Position numbers and translations under genes: made by a program
Assembly (NCBI GenBank): GCA_018398765.1
Contig: JAHBMJ010003184.1
Location: forward strand, 1-39,883
Direction of reading: 5' to 3'
DNA: 39,883 nt
Source: Chromera velia
Taxonomy: Eukaryota > Sar > Chromeraceae
The notes under the pieces: generated by a model
Seen by the model: the letters and a program-made list of their open reading frames with translations, nothing else
Told to the model about the DNA's origin: nothing
The model's database searches: none
Shown: positions 1 through 8,809 of the stretch, piece after piece
Position numbering within the stretch: position 1 is the stretch's first letter
Layout of the letters: each line of letters begins with the position of its first letter

Positions 1-315
1 TGTGTGTGTGTGTGTGTCCCTGGCTCTTCTGACCGACCTTTTGTCCAAGGGAGGAGGATCTTTTCTCTTGTTTGTGTATGTGTGTGTATGTGTGTGTGTG
101 TGTGTCCCTGGCTCTTCTGACCGACCTTTTGTCCAAGGGAGGAGGATCTTTTCTCTTGTTTGTGTATGTGTGTGTGTGTGTGTCCCTGGCTCTTCTGACC
201 GACCTTTTGTCCAAGGGAGGAGGATCTTTTCTCTTGTTTGTGTATGTGTGTGTATGTGTGTGTGTGTGTGTGTGTCCCTGGCTCTTCTGACCGACCTTTT
301 GTCCAAGGGGGGAGG
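1..315. repeat. Minisatellite with variable (TG)n spacers
   Basis: Four copies of a unique block that begins TCCCTGGCTCTTCTGACCGA (at 17, 105, 183 and 275) are separated by (TG)n/TATG tracts of different length, giving periods of 88, 78 and 92 bp. The copies are nearly identical, so the array is young or homogenised. It begins at the window edge. It may lie in the last intron or downstream flank of the minus-strand LisH/WD40 gene. Confidence 0.9.
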
Positions 316-622
316 ATGCAAAGGCAAACCTGCCCTCAGGAGAGAGGACACAGCAAGGACGCCCAAAGTCATCAGAACAGGCCCCGTACAAATTCGCCAG
401 CTGCATTCATTCACAAGCACACATTCGTATTCATCCTGCCTGGATTTGTTTCTTCGCACAATTCATTCCATTTCGTTGCGTTCTTTTCGATTCTGTTCTT
501 TTATTCATGGGTCGAATGAACAAAGCAGTCGACGAAATGAGTACGTTCTTCCCTCCTTACTTTGTCCGCGTGTCTGCGACCAGACAAGCGTATCAAAACA
601 CTCGTGGGCAAAGCAGCAAGCA

Positions 623-623
623 T

Positions 624-657
<34 letters not shown>

Positions 658-680
658 AACACACATACACAAACATACGC

Positions 681-715
<35 letters not shown>

Positions 716-750
716 GAGAAAGCAAAAGAGAAAGAGAAAGAGAAAGAGAA

Positions 751-795
<45 letters not shown>

Positions 796-862
796 GAGAG
801 AGAAAGCAAAAGCAAAAGAGAAAGAGAAAGAGAAAGAGAAAGAAAGAGAGAGAGAGAGCGAG

Positions 863-893
<31 letters not shown>

Positions 894-1053
894 AAGCAAA
901 AGAGAAAGAGAAAGAGAAAGAGAAAGAGAGAGAAAAAGACCGTAGTTCAATCAGGTGTACGAGCTGAGAACGAGAACTTGCTCTGTCTCACAGATAGATG
1001 GATATTCAGACAGACAGACAGACACACAGACAGACAGACAGACAGACAGACGA
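623..1053. repeat. Compound microsatellite (CA)n, (GA)n, (GAAA)n, (CAGA)n
   Basis: About 430 bp of almost pure purine or purine/CA repeats: a (CA) run near 623-655, then GA, AGAAAG and CAGACAGA blocks, ending in (CAGA)n at about 1009-1050. Long open frames on both strands here are only repeat translation. The 300 bp before it (316-622) holds no gene I can recognise. Confidence 0.9.
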
Positions 1054-1335
1054 GGTAGGATGATGAAAACAGCAGCGTCAACCTCTCTTTTCAGTGTTCC
1101 TCGCAATAAGCCGTTGGCATGGAGCAATTAAAGAAGACTTGAAGTGTGAAGCTACGAAACTATATTCCTTCCTTCCTTCCTTCCTTCCTTCCTTTCTCCA
1201 CTTTCATCACTTTCAGATCAGCCCAACAGGACAACCTTTTAGTACGTTGAGTGATTGTGGCTGCGTGTCAATTCTCTTCTTTCAGAAACCGATCGATCAT
1301 CCTCCAGCCCCATTCATTCAGTCATCCGATTTCCC

Positions 1336-1549
1336 ACTCACTCACTCACTCACTCACTCACTCACTGACTCACTCACTCACTCACTCACTCACTGACTCA
1401 CTCACTCACTCACTGACTCACTTACTGACTCACTCACTCACTCACTGACTCACTCACTCACTCACTCACTCACTCACTGACTCACTCACTCACTCACTCA
1501 CTGACTTACTCACTCACTCACTCACTCACTGACTCACTGACGGACTCAC
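1336..1549 (-). repeat. (GTGA)n/(GTCA)n tetranucleotide array at an intron start
   Basis: On the plus strand this reads (CACT)n with scattered GACT and one ACTT variant. On the minus strand it is GTGA/GTCA units that start exactly at the predicted 5' splice site GTGAGT after the second visible exon of the LisH/WD40 gene (exon end 1550). Many successive GTGAGT hexamers follow in steps of four bases. A separate (CCTT)n run lies at about 1166-1195. Confidence 0.85.
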
Positions 1550-3427
1550 CTGAGTTCCGACCACCACCTTCCCTTTCTCCTCTCCTCCTCCTCCTCCTCC
1601 CCCTCCTTCTCCCAGAATTCCTTCCAGAGCCTCTTGCCGTGTGTCCAGAAGAATGCACCTCCCCTTGTCCGTGCACAGCAACAGACACCCCGAGTCTCCG
1701 GACCTGCAGAGACAATTCATTGAGAGAAAAAGATAAGGGGAAGGAGAGGAGGGGACGGGCCAACACGACAGAGAGAGAAAAGAAATTAAATACAGGCAGA
1801 GAAGAGATGGAGAGTGGGGATAGACGAGAACACCCATGCACCCCGAGGAAGAAAACGCTCATCATCAGTATGCATCGATGGATCACGAAACAGACCCGCA
1901 CCCTGGCTAGAGAAAACGTTTTTTTCATTCCGCCCCTTTGCGATGGACACACACATCTGCATCAGCCGTGCTTCCAAGCAAACAAGGAAGAAACACCGAG
2001 ACCCCCCCCCCCCCCAAAAAAAACAAAACACCGGCTGTTGACCTGCACAAATCCAGAACTTCAAACGAAACAACGGAATCTCCAAATGCATTCAATCTGC
2101 AAACAAAGCAAATCCAGCTTGAACGCATGAGTGTACACTACAAGAAAGATACACAAAGCAAAACTCAGACAGAGACAGAACAGAAGATGATACAATCAAT
2201 CTACCGCGCAGAATGAGGTTTTGCGTTTGAGAACGTCTGACGCACACTGTCTTTCTAACAGTCCATCCATCTGTTCTGTGGGTCTGAAGCAAATCTTCCC
2301 ACCCACCGATAATACATCCAGCATCCCATGCAACCCCCTTTGACGGACCCAATCTTTCCTGTCCACGTGAACCCCCCCCGTCCCTTTCCCTCCCCGACTC
2401 CATTCTGTTCTCCCCCTCCAATCCCCAGCACACGAAGGAAATGCTCTCCCCTGACTGCCACAACCAACAAAAGCCCCAAACCTCCGTCGCCTTCTACACT
2501 CTGTCTCTCTCCCCCCGCCCGAATCCACTCGAGAGCAGAGGGATCACCCCCGATGTCCAAATTTCTCTCAGCAGAAATTTCAACACACAAATCCCTTTCC
2601 TTGTCACCCCTCACGTCCAAACGATGTAAGCACACAGTCCCATCTTTTGACAGTGAGGCCAAACGATGACAGTCAGGGGTGAACCTCACAGCCGTCACGA
2701 ACTTCGAGTGCCGCCGTGCCGTGTGCGCTTTGATACCAGACAGAGACAGCTCACACACGCACACGTCCCCTCCCATGCTGCCAGCACCCAGCACCACAAG
2801 AGGCCCCAATCCTGCATTCGAATTCTGAGCATCCCCCAATTCCAGTAGCCCTGCGTCAAGGCACAGTGCAGGGGCGGGCAGATGCTCGAGGACGGAGACG
2901 GACACAACTTCCCCCGCACCCCCTCCTTTTGGGAGACGGCAAGCAACCAGTTTGACGTCTCTATCCACTGAGGCGGTGGCAAAAACCTCACATTCCTCTG
3001 AAGGTCTCAGAGACGGGTGAAGAGTCTGTGAGGGAACAAAACGCACTGCGGTGATATTGCCAGAGTGCAAATTTCGAAACTCCCACGAGGTGCCGTCTCC
3101 TCCCTCTGGAGGTCCCACTGCATCTCCCGTCTCGTCGAGTCTCTGCATACGGAGACGCCACTCCGTGCGAACATCTACTTCTCCCTTTGGAGAATGAAAC
3201 TCATCCAGTTTGCACAGGGCTGCAGAGAGACGGGATGCGACGGGTCCCTCTGTCAGGTTCTCCAGCATACACTCACTGAAGGTCACCCCCGTCTCCGCAC
3301 TCAAAGTCTCTGCCGTCTCCTCCAACTGGTGGTCCTTGAGGAACTGCAACACGCACAAGACGTCTCTCAAAAACCTAGCGTCCTTGTCCATGCTCTTGTC
3401 GTCATCGCCAGAACAATCAAAGTCCAT
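1550..3427 (-). CDS. LisH-domain WD40-repeat protein, 3' end unresolved
   Basis: Two exons are visible. Exon 1 is 3427-2307, with donor GTGGGT; exon 2 is 1703-1550, with acceptor CTGCAG. They join in phase through a 603-bp intron and encode about 425 residues so far. The ATG at 3427 is the first in the frame; the acidic start MDFDCSGDDDKSMDKD leads into a LisH-like helix pair at about residues 20-54 (FLRDVLCVLQFLKDHQLEET). Degenerate WD40 blades follow: NITAVRF...FATASVDRDVKLV at about 124-161, a block with GGDVCVCEL, HSKFVTAVRFTPDCHRLASL...DGTVCLHRL, and GCLLLCTDKGRCILLD across the splice. LisH plus WD40 usually means a dimerising scaffold; I cannot name the family member. Exon 2 ends in phase 0 at GTGAGT and the propeller looks incomplete, so a further exon is expected between 1 and 1335 or beyond the left edge. 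If the intron is retained, a TGA follows within seven codons. Confidence 0.75.
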
Positions 3428-3672
3428 TTTGTCGGCCAGAACCAAAGAGAGCCACTGAGTCTCTCCACCGACTTCTCCAAATCTTGTCTCAATGACAGTC
3501 TGACTGACAGTGACGGCACGCACCCACTTGCCACCACGAGGTTCACAACAAAACGGAGCTCCTTCTTGTATCAGAGATCGAGTGGTTGCATGCGAATGCA
3601 GGCCATTGGGCAATGTCGACTTTGAGACTCACTGGGAGCTACAGCAATTCGAACTCTCAATCATTCGCAGCC

Positions 3673-3682
3673 CCTTATATAG
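3673..3682 (-). promoter_or_regulatory. TATA-like box of the LisH/WD40 gene
   Basis: The minus strand reads CTATATAAGG, about 250 nt upstream of the ATG at 3427. Transcription starting 25-30 nt downstream would give a 5' UTR of roughly 220 nt. Similar boxes lie about 200-235 nt before three other start codons in this window. Confidence 0.45.
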
Positions 3683-4932
3683 TAGTAAGATCTGAATTTC
3701 ATGTTTGGCCCTCGCGCGGTTCAAGGGCATGCATGGAGACGGGACCGCGGCGTATAGAGACGGCACCTCATTCGACTCCTATAGATTCGACTCATTTCGA
3801 CTCATTTTAGCAGGCATCTCTGTGATTCTCTGTGAGGATTGCACTGAGAGGTTATTATTAATACTCTTCTTGCTGTCTTCGATCGCATCGATACGTTTTT
3901 CGCACACAATTAATTGGCCAGACACATTTGCAATCGCCCTCTATGCGCATGTCGGTGTGTGAGAAGTCAGATGTGAGCTCGTCCACGTGGCACTGCGTGA
4001 TGGTGGAAGGGGGTGATGTACAGCAGCGTCATGCATGAAGTGACGCCAAGATTCGTGCAGACATCACTGCCCATACTAGTCTCAGGCTGGGACCTTTGTG
4101 TGGAGGCATAGATCTGTTCCTGCCAGGCACACAGAGGTAGGCAGAGGTTCGTTTCCGAGTCCCCTCTCTATCACTGTGTCCATCCGCCCTTTCTGCTTAT
4201 GCATGTCAGTCTCAGTCTCCACCTGCATGCCTGTCTGCACCTCTCTGCGCATTGATAGATTTAAAGTAGTCTGCCACAAGAATGTGAAAAAAAATTTGAG
4301 AAGAATACCTTCAGTGTCCGTCTGTTCGTGGATCTTTGTCGTCCAATCCCTCCGATTTTTCACTCCCCACGTCATTGCTCAGTCTGCCGCGTCCTCGGAT
4401 AGACAGGTGTCGTTCGATCATTCCTCTGCCTCCGCACGCTCGTCCGTGCTTGGGGTTTTGAGGAAGTCACTTGGAGAAGCCTGGAGTCTTGAGATTGTAC
4501 TGGACTTTTCCTATCTCGCTCTGTCTGCCTGATTGACAATGTCTGTCTGTCTGCCCTTCTGCCTTTCTGTCTTCCTGTCTCTCTCTGAACGGAACGACTG
4601 TGTGGGCCCCTCTCTCCGTTTTGTCTCTCTGTCTTTTTGCCTCTTACTCTCTCTGTCTTCCCGTCTGTTGCGATTGCGTGGCCTTTCTGCAGAATTTAAA
4701 CATTGCTGTGAGCCTTCCATCAATCAATGGGCGGTGGTCTGAATAACGTAAGCGCCTGGCGCGTCTCGTTTTGATACATCTGATCAGGGCCCCATCTGAA
4801 TGAAATTGTAGAAATGTCATGACGTTTCACGTTTTTTCTCCTAGCTGCATCCACTGCAGAGACTCTGTGCGAACAAGGAACATTTTGGAAGAGGAGTGAG
4901 AGCTTTGGTTGACTGACTGAAGCTGTCTGGCC
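3683..4932. other. Shared promoter region of a divergent gene pair
   Basis: No gene is recognisable in this 1.25 kb between the LisH/WD40 gene and the Cys/His-repeat gene. It contains GCATGCAT at 3728-3735 followed by ACCGCGGCG, a TCTG-rich tract at about 4540-4650, and TTTAAA at about 4694-4700, some 235 nt before the ATG at 4933. Short open frames here have no protein character. Confidence 0.5.
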
Positions 4933-6948
4933 ATGGATGGCGCGTTGGGGACGTCTCTTTCTGTTCCGGAAGGGGGGAGGGGGAGAAATGGGGAGGGGCG
5001 GGACAGACAGAGAGACGCTGCAGTGAGAGGCGGGTTGAGAGGTGGACCCTCTGAGGAGATGCGGGGGGGGGGAGAGGAGTCAGTTCATTCCAGAGAGGAG
5101 ACGGGTGGTGGCCGGGCAGGCAAGAGAGAGTTGCAGAGTTTGCATTCCGAGCAGAGCACTTTGATCCTCCATCCACTGGTGTTTGAAGAGAAGGAAAGGG
5201 AGGGAGGGGAGGCAGAGTCATGCTCAGCCTCAGTAGACGGAGAGGGAATGAGCGATGTGATGGAGGAACTCTTCCAAGACCGCCAGCTGGAGGAAGAGGA
5301 GCACGAGGCCGCCGCCGTAGCAGCAGAAGCAGAAGCAGAAAAGAGAAGCCAGGAGGCCTCCATGCGGACACTGTCAGCAGGCAGACAGAGTGGCAGCATC
5401 TGCGAGCATGGCCACAAACGTTACTATTGCAAAGAGTGCGGGGGTGGGGGATTATGCGAGCATGGCCGCCAGCGTCACATGTGTAAGGAATGCGGGGGAA
5501 GAGGCATTTGTGAGCACTGCGAATATCGCTTTAGATGCAGGGTGTGCTCGAGCCACAACTTTTGTGAGCACGACCGGTACCGCGCGTCGTGCAAAGACTG
5601 CGGCTTTGTGCGGACCGAGAAAAAATGCAAGCACGGTCGCCAGCCCCATCTCTGCAAGGATTGTGGGGGGACGAGTATCTGCGAGCACAACAAAGAGCGT
5701 CGTCGTTGCAAGGAGTGTGGTGGATCGGGATTTTGTGAGCACGGTAAACTGCGGCACTTTTGTGTTCGGTGTGGGGGAAAGAGTATGTGTGAGCACGGGC
5801 GCGAACGCCGCAGGTGCAGGGACTGCGGTGGTGTGGGTATCTGTGAGCACGGGAAACAACGATTCGATTGCAAAGTGTGCGGAAATTCGAAAATCTTTTG
5901 CGAGCACGGACGTAGGCGGTATAATTGTAGAGGGTGTGGAGGTGGGGGCATATGTGAACATGGACACAGGCGTCGAGCCTGCAAACAGTGCAAGGGCATG
6001 AGCAAGTGCAGGCACAAGCAAATCCGTGCTGATTGCGAGAAGTGCAGGGGGGAGGGAAAGGGTCAAAAAGCGAAGAACGAAAGTTCAAAGAGAGAGACAT
6101 CACAAGCTCACCTTGAACCGAGAGAAGAAGCCTCGAAGCAAAAAGGAAAGAAAAGAAAGCAGGAGGAATGTGTCGACAAGGGGGAGACACAAACTCAAGC
6201 AGCTCCCCCTAATCGCGTCCCTCGGGCTGCAAAGAGTAGACGTCTTGGTGAGAGCGTTCCTGACTCTCAGGCTCAGTCTGAGCTTCCGACGGGCTCACCA
6301 GCAGCAGCCTCAGGAGGACGGGGACCGGGTGGGGGGGGCGTTGCGAAGGTGTCTAGCTGCGAGTGGTTACAGTCTCCTCTTCTCATCTGCAAGCACGGCC
6401 TTGAACGGAACAGGTGCCACGACAGTGGGTGCCGCAGCATCTGCGTGCACGGTCGGAGGCCCACCCGTTGTAAGGACTGCAAGGTGGACGGCGGTGGCGC
6501 AGTCCTCCTTACCATGAGCGAAGGCGACTCAGTTGGAGGCACTGCAAAGACACGTGAAGGGCAGAGGGGGGGGAGGGGAGGCGAAAGAGCGGCCGTGGCG
6601 GTCTCGGGGGCGCTGTTTGTTGCAAGTTCTGGGGAGACAGGCGCAAAAGTTGGTGAGAGTTCGCAGAGTGCAGCTTCCCGAAAGAAAGAGGGAGCAGCGG
6701 GAGAAAGTGGGGGAGTTCAACCAAAGAGAGTGAAGAGGAAGAAGGTGCCAACGAAATACAATGAAAGTTCTGGAAGAGAAATTGAAGAAGAAAGAGCATC
6801 TGCTCAAAATATGGAGGAGGGGGTGGAATTTCTTTCAGGGAATCACCAGAATGATGGTGTGCCGAGCAGCACTGATGGAGATGAACAGGCGTCTGGTCCC
6901 TTAGACCCCGGTCCTACTTTCTTTGGTTTGTTGGAAGAGAGCGATTGA
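4933..6948 (+). CDS. Cys/His-repeat protein with fourteen CEHG...CKECGG units
   Basis: One uninterrupted 671-residue frame from ATG (context GGCCATGG) to TGA. Residues 1-155 are low complexity, Gly/Arg/Glu-rich, with an acidic Ala-rich helix at about 110-145. From about residue 156 to 375 there are twelve head-to-tail units of 18-21 residues, consensus C-E-H-G-x3-R-x2-C-K-x-C-G-G. Two more, partly altered, lie at about 485-523. Each unit offers three Cys and one His, as expected of a small Zn-binding knuckle. Lys/Arg-rich patches at about 400-410 and 597-606 could act as nuclear localisation signals, and the tail is disordered. Units 3, 4 and 12 lack one or more of the usual Gly or Glu residues but keep the metal ligands. 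Such repeats are known from algal, protist and giant-virus proteins of unknown role. Binding of nucleic acid or protein is inference. Confidence 0.85.
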   Translation: MDGALGTSLSVPEGGRGRNGEGRDRQRDAAVRGGLRGGPSEEMRGGGEESVHSREETGGGRAGKRELQSLHSEQSTLILHPLVFEEKEREGGEAESCSASVDGEGMSDVMEELFQDRQLEEEEHEAAAVAAEAEAEKRSQEASMRTLSAGRQSGSICEHGHKRYYCKECGGGGLCEHGRQRHMCKECGGRGICEHCEYRFRCRVCSSHNFCEHDRYRASCKDCGFVRTEKKCKHGRQPHLCKDCGGTSICEHNKERRRCKECGGSGFCEHGKLRHFCVRCGGKSMCEHGRERRRCRDCGGVGICEHGKQRFDCKVCGNSKIFCEHGRRRYNCRGCGGGGICEHGHRRRACKQCKGMSKCRHKQIRADCEKCRGEGKGQKAKNESSKRETSQAHLEPREEASKQKGKKRKQEECVDKGETQTQAAPPNRVPRAAKSRRLGESVPDSQAQSELPTGSPAAASGGRGPGGGGVAKVSSCEWLQSPLLICKHGLERNRCHDSGCRSICVHGRRPTRCKDCKVDGGGAVLLTMSEGDSVGGTAKTREGQRGGRGGERAAVAVSGALFVASSGETGAKVGESSQSAASRKKEGAAGESGGVQPKRVKRKKVPTKYNESSGREIEEERASAQNMEEGVEFLSGNHQNDGVPSSTDGDEQASGPLDPGPTFFGLLEESD

Positions 6949-7549
6949 TTCGAGTAGAATGACTGGGTTGATGATCCGATCTGACTATACTTAATATAAT
7001 GCTAGATATAATGTGATGATGATGCGACTAGTGATGCGAGTTGTTCTGTAGAAGTTCTTGAAGCTAGTCTTGAATTAAGTTGATTCAACAACGGTTATAT
7101 TTAATACCGTGATTAATACCGTTTAATATAAAGTGCTTTAGTAAGGCCGGGTTCCGCAATGACTCTGTCTAGGATTCTGTATCCTTGTCTAAAACTTCAA
7201 CACATGTGAGCAAGTTTTCTTTCTAGTGTTGTTTCCTATACTATTAGTTTGTTTTATTTCTAGTTTTATTTTTATGAATCGTCATGTCTAACGTCATGCA
7301 TCATCAAGATTACAGGATTACATTGTGTTCGAAGCCGAAGCCATAGACCTGCGTGCCAATTGTTTGGCGTCCGCCTTGCACCATACATTCATGCACATTA
7401 CTCAACATCATATACGCATACATGCAACAACACATCCCATCATGATACATGAATTTCTTGCTTTGCCTTTTAAAACCATTGTAACTGCCGATAAACATAG
7501 ACACATTTGAATTACAGTCCCGCAATAAGATGAGATTATGCTTGATTTT
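6949..7549. other. Gene-free AT-rich spacer
   Basis: Downstream flank of the Cys/His-repeat gene. It is AT-rich, with repeated AATATAAT and TTAATACCGT motifs near 6990-7135 and no coding character. I see no RNA gene. Confidence 0.5.
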
Positions 7550-8230
7550 CTCTGACGAAGTGTAAGTAAAAGACAGAGTGATACACGGGAGGGGTGGAGC
7601 GGTAGCATGCATTCTCCATTACTTTTGCAGCTTTATGCCTATGTGCAGAGCCTATCTCTCTTGCTCTTTTTATCTGATAAAGCATACCGATCAGATTTTC
7701 TACCTTGGAACGCGGCTCTCTGTTTTCTTTCCCCTTCTCTTCTTTATGGTGGACTTGCGAGCTGTTTAGCAGTCACATCTCGAAAAGCATCCTTAAGTTC
7801 CTCTTTACATCTACCCCACACTCTTTGCCTCATCAAGATTCTTTTTATGAGTGTGCTCACATGGTAGTCTGCTTCGTTGACTAAGAAAGTGAACAGAGAC
7901 ATTTTATCAATTTTTCCATCCCCTTCTAACTTTTTCATACATTTTGCTCTCTTGTCTCTCTCGTCTGTCCAGCGTGTGCCAGATAGCCCATGCATTCAAA
8001 GTTCCTCCCTTTCCCATTTGTATACTGGGCATTCTGTAAGAACATGGATTTCATCTTCAAGGACTGAAAGATTAAGTAAGTCGAAACAGAATGACAAATT
8101 CGTTTCTCAAGTGGCACTCTCTGTTCATCTTTTTGGGGCACTCTTCCTTTTATGACAGCGAAGCTTCTTTCTCCAAGTCTGAATGCTGCTCTCCTTCTAT
8201 GCACTGACCAGAGCACCGGCTCGGTATATC
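7550..8230 (-). mobile_element. Degraded LINE 3' fragment with CCHC zinc finger
   Basis: On the minus strand, frames around 8216-7744 carry the C-terminal part of a non-LTR retrotransposon polyprotein: FRLGERSFAV...KGRVPQK, then a Cys/His finger (8096-8029) whose spacing is C-x2-C-x13-H-x4-C once a single missing base is allowed for. The finger contains EDEIHVLTECPVYKWERE, which matches the usual DE-x-H-x-L-x2-C-P-x-Y pattern of zf-RVT-like LINE tails. After a stop, KIDKMSLFTFLVNEADYHVS (a typical LINE end region) continues in another frame. Reverse transcriptase and endonuclease are absent, so this is a dead, 5'-truncated copy. Its limits are approximate. Confidence 0.7.
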
Positions 8231-8809
8231 ATCACTATCATACGCCGTTACGGTCGTTATCAGCCTATTATCCGTCATGTCTGGCATTTAGCGGCAACAT
8301 AGGATAACGCAGTATGTAAAACGCATTATGAACATACAGTTTATAATTTTTATAATTAATAGCATGCATGCATTCTAGCATGCATTCTAAAGTCTTAATT
8401 ATTTAATTGAGGATTTGTGCTTTCAAACTCTTCAGTCAAGATCGATCAAGCACAATTCACATTTATTAAAATTGTTTTTTGACAATGTATGATTCAAAGA
8501 AACCTACTATAATAGCTAGGCTACTATTTCAATCAATCAATAAAAAAACCTAGAAAAGAACGTTGCTATGAATATTAATATAATTCTGCTATGCAAACGT
8601 TGTGTAGTACCGTCTAGAGTGCCATAGAATTTCGGCTGTAGAACACATATGTATATGTGTCTATAATAACTCTCTAGATGACTCTACATATGTCACATGG
8701 TGTGTGATCCCCCCCCCCTTTTCCCCTCCCATTCCTCCCTCCCCTTCCGCCCCTCATTCCCCCCCCCCCTTCCCCCCCCTGTGACCCAATCCTCCCTACG
8801 TCTATCCCT
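8231..8809. other. AT-rich spacer ending in a C-rich tract
   Basis: At 8231-8700 the DNA is AT-rich, without genes, and includes TGCATGCA at 8365-8372. At 8708-8780 there is a run of C-rich low-complexity sequence on the plus strand that sits just before the recognisable part of the plus-strand LINE. Confidence 0.5.

Noticed and set aside
1-315. CRISPR-like regular spacing of a repeated block
   Set aside because: Spacers are (TG)n of variable length and the genome is eukaryotic; this is a minisatellite.
501-1058. Long open frames rich in Ser/Leu or Arg/Glu on both strands
   Set aside because: They are direct translations of GA, CAGA and CA microsatellites, without start context, domains or codon structure.
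5452-6190. Antisense and shifted frames of about 200 codons across the Cys/His repeats
   Set aside because: They are shadows of the repetitive coding frame; the sense frame has the coherent Cys/His pattern.
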